From the NCBI GenBank assembly GCA_023853785.1, contig JAJIRX010000622.1, forward strand, positions 1,426,001-1,490,000: 64,000 nt of DNA, written 5' to 3'. A program made the translations under genes and the position numbers. Numbering within the stretch: position 1 is the stretch's first letter; each line of letters begins with the position of its first letter. Of this stretch, positions 11,671 to 23,932 are shown piece after piece. The stretch comes from Psilocybe azurescens. Its lineage: Eukaryota > Basidiomycota > Agaricomycetes > Agaricales > Agrocybaceae. Below the pieces are notes generated by a model, which did not search any database, was not told the DNA's origin, and worked only from the letters and a program-made list of their open reading frames with translations.

Positions 11671-12724
11671 TCACATATCATCCACGCTCCATTGATAGCT
11701 TTCTGCGCCTCTTCGTTTTCTGGCGTTCTTGCTTTCGAAGAACTTCTTCTCGAAACCATTACCTCGGTCTACAATTGAGAGTCTGTTCAATATTGTGTCA
11801 GAACGAAAGAAATGAACATAAACGTACCAACTCCATCCCATCTATATCCGGGTTTTATACCGAATCTGTTGGGGGCGGAGGAGGTCCTGTGTATTCAGGT
11901 TTTCGCGGACCCTTGGCTCTGGTTTTCTGTATATTTCAATTCACGTCAAAATATGTCGTCAAAGCGATTGCATCAGAGCTTACCGTTAAGAAAGCGGCAG
12001 CGGGGTCATTCCATAGCTCCTTGGCCTTCAGGTCTTCGTTTAAGTCTTTATCATCTGCACGTCTAGCAAATGGTGCATCCCTGTTCTTCTCCAGTTCCTT
12101 TTTCCGTTTCTCGGCTTCTTCTCTTTGCACCAAGCCTTTACCCCATTCCATCTTCTGTGCGTCTTTCTCCTCTTTTAACCGCTTCAACCTAGCAGCCTCA
12201 GCTCTTGCTGCTTTCGTGTCTATCTTCTTGCCAGAAGCATCACGATACACTGTCTCCTGTGCGCGTGCAATTTCTTCTTCAGTTAATTTGTCCGTCGTGG
12301 TGATGTTATTTTGTGGGAGCATCTTCTTGAGTTGTTGAGCGTTCACAAGCCCTCCAACAAAAGGCGCGTCGACAAGCATAGGCTTTTCATCAGGTGGTGG
12401 GCTCTCTTCCTTTATCTGTGCGTCTCTCAAGCCCTCCTGAACCGTGATCCAACTTGACTCGGCGGCGGCGCTCGCAACCTTCCGTTTCTTGAAACCTCGA
12501 TCCTTTTCTATAACGGCTTCAGCAAGTTCATCTGGGTCCTCTTCTTTGGCCATTTCCCCCCAGCCACCGTCCTCATCGCGTATCATAGTTCCTCCTGCCT
12601 GGGGTTCTACGACATCCTTTACCTTCCGTTTCTTTTTCTTGAGAGGCGCCGATTTCGAAAGAATGGCTTCTGCCTTTGGGCCAGACATATATTTTTCGGC
12701 CAGATACGTTTTAAGATTAGACAT
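11671..12724 (-). CDS. BUD13: Pre-mRNA-splicing factor Bud13/Cwc26
   Basis: Subunit of the RES (retention and splicing) complex of the activated spliceosome. The long first exon starts MSNLKTYLAEKYMSGPKAEA, typical of the family, followed by a Lys-rich nuclear signal (LKKKKRKVKDV). It continues with a charged segment, ETVYRDASGKKID and a helix rich in Arg, Lys and Glu (EEKDAQKMEWGKGLVQREEA). A short exon encodes the C-terminal PEYTGPPPPPNRFGIKPGY followed by RWDGVD, and the last exon encodes RGNGFEKKFFESKNARKR and the terminal YQWSVDDM. This C-terminal block is the Snu17-binding signature of Bud13. The PPPPPNRF to WDGVD stretch is the most conserved part across eukaryotes. The ATG at 12724 is the first in frame. 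Confidence 0.95.
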
Positions 12725-13174
12725 GGTTGATGGTTTTGTCGGGCGAAAGAGCAACCTCTGGAAACCGAAATGATAGAGTTGGTATTACATGTGCTAAATA
12801 CGTTCATATACAACTCGGATGGCACTGTTCAAGGCACATTATGTAAGGCACATCTGACGGTCCGGCAACCCGTATTAACTGACTCCCAAGGTTCTATCCT
12901 AGGTTCATCTCCCGAGTTCGACTGCTAGAACATATAAAATTTGTAATCGTAGACAGAGATATACTTGAAGTTGGCTCACGGAGGATCTTATTTTTCTCAG
13001 GAAAGTCCAATAACCAAATCATACTAGTTACATGTATGTACTATCCTACATATTCGTACCCTGCTCATGAGTCGTATTCTACAGATTTGTTATTAATTGG
13101 CCCATAATCGACTCACTCCAAGCGCGAATCATTCAGACATAGTAAATTTCAGAGACAAGCCTTCAGACGCCATA
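12725..13174. other. Spacer between BUD13 and the MFS gene
   Basis: About 450 bases holding the BUD13 promoter and the 3' end of the MFS transporter. A+T-rich, with no coding features seen. Confidence 0.4.
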
Positions 13175-15477
13175 TCATCTCCGTGGACTACCTATCGTGT
13201 CGTTCTCCCCTTCGGTTATCGGCTGGTATGCATAGTTGTCTGAGGGTGAGCGTGCCCTGTAGCCCTCTCCGATTACGGGAGTATGCACCAAGGCAATGTC
13301 TTCTTCCGATGGAGATATGCGACTGAGGAAGAAGACCACGGCGTACAGTAGGCATGCAGCGAGAACAAATATGGCCTCCGGAAAGTTGACCACACTCGAC
13401 CCATATGTCAATGCATAAATATATGGCTTTTTGAATGGATGGGTGAGATGAAAAATTAGATTTCAAAAGGAAAGAAAGCTCACCGATACGATATGTCCGA
13501 TAGCAGACAGTACACCTAGTGCTCCGAAAAGAGCACCGACCTCTGATCCTCGTCCACATGCATGTAGACAGACCGCACCCAGGGAGTGTAAGGCTGGATT
13601 ACCCCCTGAGGTGAAGGATGATAGACATGATAGCGCCACAAACACTGGTTGGGATCTATCACGCGCAATGGCTACAAGACTGTCTGCCAATCCATCTACA
13701 GCAAGAGATATCGAGGCCAAGTATCGGTCGAAGTTTAATTCGGCCGCGATATCGTGCGCATTTGGAGTGCTCCCCGAAGCGCTAGTGGATTTAGGCTTGA
13801 GGTATGATAAAATAACTGAACGTAATATATGGGTTAACATTAAACACTAGACAGACAAGCAGCAAACAGAGCTTACTTGGAAGGAACACTAATAAATTGA
13901 AGGCTCTGGATATCCAGAGAGTTGACATGTAGTAGCCGAGCTATTCAGGTGATTAGTGGAAGCGCAACTTTGGGAATTTCGTAAATTACCTCAGCAGTGG
14001 TCCATGTGTAGACATGTTGCGCGTATAAATATTTAGCAGAGTAAACGCCCTAAGCATCGGACAAGTCAATTCATTGTCCCATAGGTTGTGGAAATAAATG
14101 CTCACCGTGGAGACAATGTAGAGGAACAAGCTCAAGCCCACGAACGTCATATTGTAATTGTACCTAGAAGAGCCGGGTATACGACGAGGAGTAAACATGG
14201 AGATGGGTAATAGCAATGCGGAGATGAAGTTGACGAATAGGCGACGAACTGCCAACACCGGGGATGCTTTGAACGACAGGTCATCTCGCACCCGAGATAC
14301 TACTACTTCAGTTGGCAGTGTTCGCGACTCGGGACAAATCAAAATCACGTAAAGCAAGGTGAAGGTAATGAGGCCAATGCTTCCGAAGAAGAATCCGTCA
14401 CTATAACCTTTAGGCGGGAAAAATAGACCCCCGAGCTGTGTATTGCGCAGTTATCAGTATTGCGATTGCAAGCTTACTATAAATCATACCCATGGTCCTA
14501 TGGCCAACCCGACAAAAACCATTCCTTGAACGGTGGAGAATATTTTAGATCTATGGCTTGTCAATGCTCCATTCTCTGTAAAAGGATTTAATGTGTCCCA
14601 CCGAGATCCTTGTCGAGTACAATCTGAGATATATCTGCAAAGAAATCAAAACGCGTCGTCAATATGGATGGAATCTTGGCTCACGCATGAACGACGCCGT
14701 TGAAGGTCGACAGACCACCCACAAAGCCTTCTACAACTGGGCCGACGAGAATGAGGGTTTCCGCGTAACGTCCAAAAAAGGAGTTCGGTCTCATCACGAA
14801 AACAAATACTGCCTCCCTGTAAGTCATTCGTTAGTCAATTGAAAGAAATGGGTTTTGAACTCAATTACATGCTCAAAGCTCCAATAAGAAACACTGATAA
14901 AATGAGCTTCCGGCCATGAGTATCTCCTAGTCTGCTCCAAAATCCTGTGGATATTGCGCTGAGAACGCTCATAGTCGTTACGACGGCTAATCAAATCCTT
15001 CAGAGACGTCTTGAACAGGTATACAAGAGGCTTGCTGACCTGCTTGTATCCTAGCGGCCCGAGCTTGCACCTCAGCATCCCCACAGTTCTCCATGAAAGA
15101 CGAGAGAGATGATGTAACCCCTGGCGAGTCTTTACTCAGAGACCGGCAGGCTATGGTTTTGTAGACCTGTATACGGGGAGACATAGTCACTCCTCGCTAT
15201 ACAACACATTTAGAGACTGAGAGAGAGCAAAATAACGTAAATTACATACCGACATGGACATGATCAATACCACAGGAATTAACCTGGAAAATATGGCATT
15301 GAGTTTTCAACTGAAACAGCAGCCGAGCGCAATATCAAACCAAAAAGGATGTGCATCCCGTGAGAGGCGCCTGAAAAACCCGTTTGCTCTCCATGTTGAC
15401 CGTCGCATGCGAGGAGTGGTTGAGCCTAAAAGTGTGTCTTCTTCGGAAGCTTCACCCTGCGTTGAACGTGTAGTCAT
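13175..15477 (-). CDS. Major facilitator superfamily transporter (DHA1-like)
   Basis: Multi-pass membrane transporter. The start at 15477 gives MTTRSTQGEASEEDTLLGST, a Ser/Thr-rich cytosolic N-tail with a possible di-leucine sorting signal (EEDTLLG); the codon at 15528 is TTG and was not used. Exons encode YKTIACRSLSKDSPGVTSS, CGDAEVQARAARIQA, a membrane segment with LLYVILICPESR at the end of TM6, a loop with FKASPVLAVRRL, NYNMTFVGLSLFLYIVSTVS, and the C-terminal half with VGALFGALGVLSAIGHIVS and FPEAIFVLAACLLYAVVFFL (last membrane helix), then a polar tail. The CPESR loop and two six-helix halves fit the MFS. Similar proteins in basidiomycetes are annotated only as MFS general substrate transporters, so the substrate is open. 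Roughly ten exons, not all resolved. Confidence 0.82.
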
Positions 15478-16882
15478 TATTCCGCGGTCACGAGTCTGGT
15501 GGGAATGAGTCCCGAGAAGGGCAAGCAAGGAAGCGAATGGCTGCTAAGTGAGTGAGGTTGGTTTTATATGGCGTCCAGATCGTAGTATGTGCTCGTGGAA
15601 AGCAGTGCTTGTTTTACTGTGTCAATGGGAGGCAGGGGCGACTGGCAGGATTGACAATTCCCCCCACAAGTCCTTTATCAGATAGCCACATCACAGCACA
15701 TCACCCCGCGGATCTAAAATTATCATCAAATTAATCACGTGCTGTGTTGTTTCATCCTTATCTGATAAGGGCCGACCCACATCGGCGGCAACAATTTACC
15801 CTTTAACTGTCTTCACTTCCACGGTCACCACTTCACACCATTCCTTGTACTGGAACACACCCTCATGAGTTTTTCTGGGATTGTAAACTTTCTTTCATCG
15901 TGGAACTCCCCTTAACTCCCTGCCCTTTCTAGGATTGTTGGGGGTTTGGCTTGACGGCTGGGTATCCGAACTGTCGAAAGAAGGTACTTACAATCAGATC
16001 AGTCATCGTCTTAGTCTTCCTTGGTCATTCCAGGCTTGTAAGTATACCTCATCCTACATCATCTGCCGCCTAAAATTGGAAACGACATATCCAGCCCGTT
16101 AACGGCGTAAAGCCATGTGCTGGTTTTGATACATAACCGCACTCCGGCCGATCTGGTACCCGTCGGATCCTTCGCCCAGGGATTAGGCCAAGGACCGCTT
16201 GGGATTTCATACACTGACTCCTGGATCCTTCGCCTTGAGTAATTATTTAAAGCCTCGCGGAAAAAACGTTTGGGCCTGATGAATGGGCGGAATCATGACG
16301 CCACGCAATACAATCCCTCTCTCTACCCACAACCTCGGTACTACTATTACCTCAATTTTGTTTGAAACTGAAATCGGGAGTGAAAGATATATTTCACCCG
16401 TCTCAAGGAAAAAATTAGTTACCACAGAATATTAGTACCGGTTTAATTAGGAATGAATTTTAAGTTGCAGCTGGCATACACCAGTTATGTATTCTAATTG
16501 TCATCAAAGTAAGAATCGGCGTTGATAACCGTGTGTGTATAAGCGCTAAATATAGCTGTTATTCAAAGAGAGTTCGCTGTTCTGCTAATGTGTATCAACG
16601 TTCTCAGTCCTTTATACTAGACAAGCATATAATAAGATGACATATATATGCCAAGTCGACTCAATCTCTCTTGCCATGCCAGTTAACATCGTAGAAGCTT
16701 CGGTGTAAAGATCGACGCGGTGCCAGTGTTCTCACCGCACGTTAAACCTTAGAAGAGGCCAGCATGATGCAAAATTAAAAGGTTTTATAATATAGTAATG
16801 ATGATGTTGATATATGCGTGATTGTGTAGTATGTAGATGTGTTGTAAAAGAAAATCTCCTTCCGTCCATGCTTGAGAATTAT
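15478..16882. other. Gene-poor 1.4 kb upstream of the MFS gene
   Basis: No gene recognised. It contains the presumed MFS promoter with paired GATA-type sites, and a 12-base direct repeat (GGATCCTTCGCC at 16165-16176 and 16223-16234). The remainder is A+T-rich and should include the 3' end of the GPI-protein transcript. Confidence 0.4.
15756..15770. promoter_or_regulatory. Palindromic GATA-factor element
   Basis: CCTTATC-T-GATAAGG is a perfect inverted repeat around one central T, with a GATAAG core on each strand. It lies about 280 bases upstream of the MFS start. A second, looser pair (TTATCAGATAG, near 15674) lies about 80 bases closer to the gene. Such sites are bound by fungal GATA zinc-finger regulators of nitrogen, iron or light responses; which one acts here cannot be told. 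Confidence 0.45.
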
Positions 16883-17950
16883 CTACAGAATAATAGCTCC
16901 CATGAGACCCAGAGCACCTGCAACCAGATATCCGCCAGCATTGAAGTGAGATTGAGCGCCAGAGGTATTGGACGAGGACGAGGACGAGGATGAAGTTCCT
17001 GCAGCAGCCGCAGCGCCTGTGGTCCTTTGTGCTGAGACCGACACTGGGGATTGGGTCGTCACAGGGCGACTGCGATTAAATAGATTAAAAAAATTGCCAT
17101 CCTAATAAAAAATTGCAATGACATACCTGGTACCTGAAGGTGTAGCAGCAGCAGCGGGACGGCTCGTGCCAGAGGCAGATCCTGTTGTTCCCCCAGCAGC
17201 AACGGACGATGTGGCGTCAGTCGCTTGGGTCGTAACTGCACTTCCGGAGTTTCCAGAGTTCCCAGAAGATTTAGTGTCGGATGATCCACCCAGGCAGCTG
17301 TTGTATAATCAGAATTGGGCGTTGTACACGCATATAAGGACGAACCTCGAATCGTTACTTGGCTGGATCGTGACAATATCGGTGTAGGCGGTGGCTCCAG
17401 TGCTATCCTTCAGAGAAAAGGACCTATCAAGAGCGTTCAGTAAATGTCTACACAGAGATGGCAAATTGGCGCATACACTTGGGTCCCAGCTTTGAGATCA
17501 ACAATCCAGGTGATGCTAGTACCACTTTGGGTATCGAAGGATTTGAGCTAGTCCCATTAGTAAGATTTAATGCCAAATGAGGAAATAGCGGGGAAAACAT
17601 ACAGGCGCCGCACTGGGTTGACCGCCTTCGAGCATTTTAATTAGCGTCTGGTGGGTATATCAATGATGCGAAGAAATCGTTTACCGGGGATGATGGTCAG
17701 ATAATAGGGAGCCTGTCCATCAGACCAAGAAAGCAGCTGGGGTTCTGAAGGTTGTGTTAGCAATCGCGGTCAGGGACATCTTCATAGAGAACATGCGTAC
17801 GACATTGAACAACGCTGGTTCTGATAGACAGAGACAGGATTAGCTTCACGCTCAGTCCAAACACAGGTCGACGTACGGGGTGTTGATGGTCATGGACAAG
17901 ATACCAGGGATGACAGAGACAAGGGCAGCGACGGTGGTGAAGTACTTCAT
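16883..17950 (-). CDS. Ser/Thr-rich GPI-anchored cell-surface protein (Kre9/Knh1-like)
   Basis: Secreted, GPI-anchored wall or membrane protein. The start at 17950 encodes MKYFTTVAALVSVIPGILSM, a signal peptide. Short exons then give TINTPTSVVQCQPQLLSWSD, QAPYYLTIIPGGQPSAAPLK and SFDTQSGTSITWIVDLKAGT, which is the single beta-sandwich domain at the N-terminus of Kre9/Knh1 and of the fungal Ser-Thr-rich GPI family. A Ser-rich stretch (seven consecutive Ser in the last exon) leads to the C-terminal SNTSGAQSHFNAGG and a hydrophobic tail ending LGLMGAIIL, typical of a GPI attachment signal. Eight or so exons, several very small. The function of the family is unknown; Kre9 affects beta-1,6-glucan in yeast, which may not carry over. 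Confidence 0.85.
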
Positions 17951-18316
17951 CTTATAAAAATTATAAAAGGCGGGAAAGAAAAAAGAAGGCTAGAAGATTG
18001 TCGAATGAGAGAGAGAGTAGAGAGAGGAATGAGGAATGAAGAAAGCGAAAACAGCAGAGACTATATACATCCCCGGTGTGTCAGCCGCTTTCAATGTCCG
18101 CCGCATCCGCGATCGCAAGTCCAAGTCAAAATACGCCTGGCAAAGTAAGCAGAAAAAAGAGCGTAACAACTACTGCCTAGCCAAAGATCGTGTATCATGC
18201 TAATGCTACGTGAATATATTTAGATCCCCTAGGCGGAACAATGATGATCAGTTTGGAGAAGCCTTCACCCAGGTCGTCATTTACATTGTCAGCCACTTTG
18301 GTCAGCCACTGTGGGC
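17951..18316 (-). promoter_or_regulatory. Promoter of the GPI-protein gene with TATA box
   Basis: The interval before the GPI-protein start contains TATATA at 18062-18067 (its own strand also reads TATATA), about 115 bases upstream of the ATG, and a purine-rich GA tract (18000-18060) that would lie in the 5' leader. A strong, single TATA box fits an abundantly expressed surface protein. The far end borders the PRMT5 stop codon. Confidence 0.45.
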
Positions 18317-21300
18317 TTACAATCCGATCCAACTGCTGCGACCACCAGCATTATGCAGACTAGTGTGGCCAATTTTGACTGTCTCGTATTCAACGCCACC
18401 AGATCCCGCGTAGTTGGTATTCATCCTAGTCATGTCCAAAAACGCAGGCTCTTTAGAATCTACTAACGGACTGGGGGCACCCATTGATGAAAATGACGAC
18501 GAGCTGGCGGAGAAACTTCCGCTAAAAGGTTGCCCCATCAATAGCTCTTCACTGGTACCTGCAGAATTTGGGACAGAAATGAAAGACTCGGCGTGCCATT
18601 CGTACCATACCCGTCGGTCATTGGTGATGCGCCATATTGAGACTTGGAGCTCCGAGTTGCTTGGTAGATACAGCGGTTCCTGCGATATGCAAAGGATAAG
18701 TCATAAATTTCTATGCTTTCCAGTGACACTAATTGCTCACCCTGAAAGGAAAGAAGAGCGGAAACCAGCTCAGCATGTCTTTGGATACCTGATCCTTGCG
18801 ATGGGGGTGTATGCTGATTCCAATATTACCATAAAGGACCTGAGGCACAAATCATGAGATAAAACAGCAACAGGAGGGTAATATATGCTCACAGCCTCGA
18901 AATAACCCGCGAGGCCGCTGTTGTGCGTGGCATTAATACTGGGACAGCTGCTGCTTATGCAAAGAACTTACTGGAGAATTCCAGCGTGAGGGATGTAGAA
19001 ACGCAACTTAGCGGAGCGAGCGTTATGGCTGTTGGTGAACGGAAGACCTGTTGCCGTGTCAAATTCCAATACGACTAAATGTAGTTGTATGCGTACCTTG
19101 AGAGTCAAGAACTCCATCCCGTCTCGGATGTTCGAACTCCCAGCATTCTTGAACTTGAGGCCCACAGCGTCCATCGGCAGATGCTTTTGTTCCACTCAAG
19201 ATGTTGACTGCCTGGAACATAACAACATAGGGTGTTTCCAGGCCTTTTTCGGTTTTGGTAGATCGTGCCTCATTGTAAAGTTTGGAAGATGACAAAGGGG
19301 CTAGATGTGCAGTATAAGATGAAGGTATAGATATTCCAGTTGCTGTCAGGAGTCTCATACATCAGATTAATATATAAATAGCTGAAAATGAAATGCATAC
19401 GTTTCAAAAATCGCATTGCACCATCAAGGCATTCAGGACTAAGTTCGTTGTCGCCGAACGAACCAAGCAACTCGCTAACAAGGATGTCCGCCTTCTCTGG
19501 GACGTCAATAAGGCGCATGTCTCCAAATATCAGCTGCACTTTATTGTCCCATTCTTTTATTTGCCTCTCTTGAAGTCTGTTCTCTGTCAGAAAGCATCGC
19601 CTAGGCTGACAGGGTAAACGTACGTGACAAAGGCGTTTGGATTTTTTCGACGGCGATAACGGTGGCTTCGCGGTTTGATCTTTCGAGGGCTTTGAAGCAG
19701 CGCGCTACTAGGGGCCCACGACCTGCTCCTGCAACGCATACAACACTGGAAGAACATCAGACCCCATAACCTAAAGTTTAGAATGAGGCGCACAGTTTCT
19801 CGTCAACCGGATGGTCGAGGAAAGCCCTAAAGATTGCCTAGGACAAGAATAAAAAGGATACTAATTATTAAATTACCTACCTACCTCCTCGTATTGCATA
19901 TATTTTATGGGATCTTGCTCGAACGTCTGGTAGGTGATACTGGGAAGGTTGTCCATCAATGGCTTGGAAACCAAATTGAATTTAGAGACTGGATTCAGAG
20001 TTGGGTACATAGCCTTCCTTACCTGTAATGGGGCCTGCAAGTAATCTTGGTAACCCTGTGCAAAGTTTTCTACCGTCCCAGCCTTCTTAGCCGCCTGAAC
20101 GGCAGGGCTAGTCTTTTCCAGGTGCCTCACATACTGCGAGTAAGCATTTTCACCGCCCCGAGTGTGGCGGCCTTCGCCGACTTCGGCAAGGATGATCATG
20201 GGCCGATGCTAAGAGTCGTTGCAGTTAACTCGGTTAATACTGAGTTCCATGGTAGAGAAGAACTTGCTATCATGCTGTCTCGGATAAACTCCTGGGTCGG
20301 TTTTGGTAGAACAGGGTAGCCTTTGACGTTTGCGATAAAGGTAGACGCTGGTAGAAATATATGTCGCACAGATTCGGCAGCCCACTTGCTGAGCACCCCA
20401 AGGGTAGTCGGAAGGGCAGGGGAAAGATCGAGAGCTAGGAAATCAATCTGAAGTCAGACATAATCTGCACATCGAACAGAAGCGATCTTACTCAACGTCA
20501 ACTTCATGTTGTAGTCGCACATAGTTCTAATAAGATCCCACATCTCCCAAGTAGCATTCAGCGACACTCCTGAATTGCTAGCCGGAAGCTGTTCGCTTTC
20601 TGAGATAACGAGGGAAGGTGCGATTGAAGACGAAGACCCAGGAGACGCATGTATAGGCGGAGAAGTGGGACGGAGGACAGGTGAGGACGGAGAGCTAGGT
20701 TGAAACACAGATGGATTATAGATGGGCAATCGGATCGATATGTAGATGTACGGGAATTTAGTGAGGCAGGAGTTGACGATGCGAGCGTATGACGCGACAT
20801 GGTCACGATTCCGCGGTGAAGGGAGAATGACGGTGTGGATGTTGAGGTACGAAGCGTACGCAAGTTCTTGTTTTAAAGCCTAAATGTCGATAAATATCTG
20901 TGAGGGTGGTGCCCCCAACTACAAGTCAAGCGACACATACAATCTCCGCATCATGGCGAACCCAATCGTCAGCAGCATCGAGCTCTAGCCATTCGGATAC
21001 CATTACGATGATTCCTTCAGCCTCGTCTGGAAGAATAAATCGGTCGAGAGATATTGCAGACAACATATCATTATGACGTACCCAAACGCGTAATTGTAAC
21101 TTCATCCCTTTGGAATGCAGGATTCAGTCTCCATGCTTCTGCAGCCTTGCTCGCCGATTCTTTATCTTCGTCACTGCTCTCATTTGGGAGTAAACACATC
21201 TTCGACCATCTCTCTTTCCACTTTTCGGTCGTGAGAGGCATGCAGACTCGCTTGTATCCTTTCTGTTTAGAATCTCCGATAACTTTGAGCACGGCTGTTT

Positions 21301-21406
21301 CATCGCTTTGGAAATCGGAAAGTCCCCGACATGCTTTCGAGATGTCACTAAGAGTGAGAGATGTTGACAATGTCGCACAATGGTCCCAGGATTCTTGATA
21401 ATCCAT
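18317..21406 (-). CDS. PRMT5: Protein arginine N-methyltransferase 5 (Skb1/Hsl7)
   Basis: Type II arginine methyltransferase making symmetric dimethylarginine on histones, Sm proteins and others. The N-terminal TIM-barrel half shows [59 protein letters not shown] and [20 protein letters not shown]. The catalytic half shows [19 protein letters not shown], with the Phe that in human PRMT5 directs symmetric methylation, then [19 protein letters not shown] (SAM-binding loop), [11 protein letters not shown], the double-Glu loop [19 protein letters not shown] and the beta-barrel region [17 protein letters not shown]. The C-terminus reads RSSWIGL after a Ser-rich insert ([17 protein letters not shown]). 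About 14 exons are inferred. The start is the ATG at 21406; an upstream in-frame GTG is not used, and a further small 5' exon cannot be excluded. Confidence 0.92.
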
Positions 21407-22317
21407 GTTTGGTGATCTCGAGTAATATCCGACCGCTAATATAGATTTATGCACTTCAGAAGGTTGTCAGAATTAGAATCGAAGCTGGGACCCGAAACGC
21501 AAGGAATGGGTTGGTAGGATAAAGGGCCAAAGCGGCAGGGCGCCTTTGGTTTAAAAAAAGGCAAGGACTCACGCTCTTTATTTGTTCAGAACAAATAACG
21601 CGTTAATTAAGCAGCCGGAGCACTCTGAAGCTACACTGTACACGCACGACATGGTGGTCGATACTATCCACTCTTCTCGTCACAAGCAATGGACTCTTTT
21701 GAGATTAACAATTTATACATATGAGTTGGACTGTACACATTGGCCTGGAAATCTTGTTTACGTGATAGGTCAAGTTGAATTCGACGTCAGAATCAAAAGA
21801 TTTGCCGTGCCAACGGATGCACGCTGGTACTTAAGGTGTCGCCAACATTAAGTACGTAGGATCCTAAAGGAGTATTCAAATGATGACAGTGGCGCGCCGA
21901 CAAGCAACGACAGGTCGCGGTTATCTATATTGATACCGCGGCGCCATCTGCCTACATAATTGGTCAAAGTCGTGACACGTCCCGTCTTTCTAGGAGAAAC
22001 ATACCACTACAGCATATATGTAAGTAATGGTTTGCTTCTTTCCTTCGGCGATCATGTCTCTAGGCAACATTCGTTGTCAATTAACGGTCCGAAAGTCTAT
22101 ATCTATAGCACAGATGCGAAATGGCAATTGGCACCCAGATCGAACTACGCCCTGCTGATCACGATCAATCGTCGACAACTTCTGATCATGATCATGAAAT
22201 CGGATCGAAATTGGCATTAGTACCGCGTTTAAATCAGCCACCATGGTAGGAATTGACGTCAACTAAATTCGAGAAAAAAAGAGAGGTTTTCATCGACTTT
22301 GATAGAAAGCAATCCTA
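21407..22317. other. Spacer between the ankyrin gene and PRMT5
   Basis: About 0.9 kb with no coding region recognised. The part next to PRMT5 should be its promoter. A TGACGTCA-like sequence (TTGACGTCAA, about 22253-22262), which would suit a bZIP factor, lies close to the 3' end of the ankyrin gene. Confidence 0.4.
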
Positions 22318-23284
22318 TTAGCCTGTGCTATCGTCGTTTCTCGACCGCTTGGAAGGAGTGTTATCGTGCGCGTTATCGCCTCTGGGACTATCGTTATCGG
22401 CACTCATCTCAAATCCAGCAATCACACCTTCCAGAACGGTCCTGCTAACCAGTTGTCGAAGCTCTTCTTCAGGATCCTGACCATCTGCTTCGGCCCGTTC
22501 CATAATTTCTTGAACAGATGTCATCAACGCCGATGTAAGTTGTTCAGAAGCAATATTTTGTGAATGCTGCGAAGGTGCGGTTACGGGTTGACCCATAATC
22601 ACAATAGATGGATCCAGAGTGGACCGCAGATAGTCCGCAATTTGGGGAAACTCCTCTGTCAGGTGTTCGATTGGCTTTGAAACGTTTAGTAGCATTTGAA
22701 TAGGCGTCTAGCCACAGACTCACTGAAATGCCCTCCAAATTCTGACGTGCCACGACTGCACCATGTTCAACGAGGTATCGGGCAGTTTCAAGATTTTCTA
22801 CAGTGTATAGTGGTGTGTCACCGTCGTTGTCAGTGATGTTCACATCTCCTCCTATAACACAATTTGACAGAAGCATAAGGATCGCGAAAAATAGAATTAA
22901 AGAAGACGAGACTAACCGCGCGACAATAGATACTCCAACACATGTATATGCCCGTATGAAGCGGCTGCATGCCTTATAAGCTTCAGAAAATGACTTGAAA
23001 CATGAGGTGAAAAGTAAAGAGTTACATTGGAGTGTAGGTGTAGGTGTCCGGCATGTTAGGAGAGAGAGCTAAATGGAGATTTTGATTATCGATTTATCGA
23101 GCATACTCCGGAGTATAGAAGACTTGCAGTCTTGCTCAATCAGCTCCTAGTTGTAAATCGATGTGGTTGAGTATTCATTTGAGGCAGCTGGGCTGCAGAA
23201 ACGAGCGACGCACCCTAACTCTATCGAGGTCACCATCGCCTGCAGCTACCCATATGTTTTTGGAACCCTAGAAGCAATGGTCAT
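22318..23284 (-). CDS. Small ankyrin-repeat protein
   Basis: Cytosolic or nuclear protein of about 230 residues made mainly of ankyrin repeats, followed by a polar tail. The start at 23284 encodes MTIASRVPKNIWVAAGDGDL. After two short exons comes HAAASYGHIHVLEYLLSRGG, then DVNITDNDGDTPLYTVENLE and TARYLVEHGAVVARQNLEG, which are canonical ankyrin helices and loops. The last exon contains PIEHLTEEFPQIADYLRSTL and a tail with ALMTSVQEIMERAEADGQDP, ending in a basic SKRSRNDDSTG. Four to five introns; the donor after the first exon is GTGCGT. Homologues occur in most fungi and are annotated only by the repeats. It lies head-to-head with the WC-2-like gene. Confidence 0.82.
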
Positions 23285-23932
23285 AGTGTACAATGTGAAA
23301 GTCAAACTGAATGTGAAGTGAAGGTAGAAGAAAGTTCCGAGGAAACTGCGAATGAAGAAAAGATTATGGCTCGGCACAAGGGCCGACGCAAGCAAGAGCA
23401 AACAAAGAAGCGAAAAGCCAGGGAGGATGATTTGGATTTACTGGGATCGGCGAGGCAATGAGATGAATGGAAACCATGTGCTGGCAGCCTTCTGGAGTGT
23501 GAATCATTATTTTTTATTAGAAAGATGAGTAGAGCTAGTGCAGTCGGGGGAGGAGCGGCAAGGGAGCGGATCTGGATACGGATCTGCAGCAACCAGTTCG
23601 ATCGGAGGAGACATGGGCCTGTTTAGGAATTCATTATGGCATTGTGTTGTCGCAGTGTTAGCGGGGTGTCGGTGACTCGGTGATGCAGAAAGGTGGTAGA
23701 TACATTAAGCATTGGTCGGGATAGGGAGTGGTGTATTTGAAATGGCCATGTCTGACGAACACATTCGTTGTTGATGCGAGTTGAGAGCGGAGGTGACCCA
23801 TATCCGGAGCCTGCTCAACCTTGCACTCCATTTTGTCTCAGCTTTCTTCCTCTCCGTTTCCCCCTTGATCGATTCTTCCGTCTTCCCTCGATCCCCCAGC
23901 TCTGGCGATCTCTCTCTTTCCCCGCCACTACC
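23285..23932. promoter_or_regulatory. Bidirectional region between the ankyrin gene and WC-2
   Basis: About 650 bases between two divergent starts. It is purine-rich on the ankyrin side and pyrimidine-rich just before the WC-2 ATG (23820-23930, CT-rich), a pattern common in leaders of fungal genes. No distinct sites can be named. Confidence 0.4.

Noticed and set aside
12850..12930. tRNA-like stretch with GGTTC box
   Set aside because: A GGTTCATCTCCCGAGTTCGA-like segment resembles a TPsiC arm, but no matching acceptor and anticodon stems could be folded by eye.
15478..15528. Longer N-terminus of the MFS transporter
   Set aside because: The codon at 15528 is TTG; the first ATG in frame is at 15477.
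16165..16234. 12-base direct repeat GGATCCTTCGCC
   Set aside because: Two copies 58 bases apart in a spacer; too short and isolated to call a mobile element footprint.
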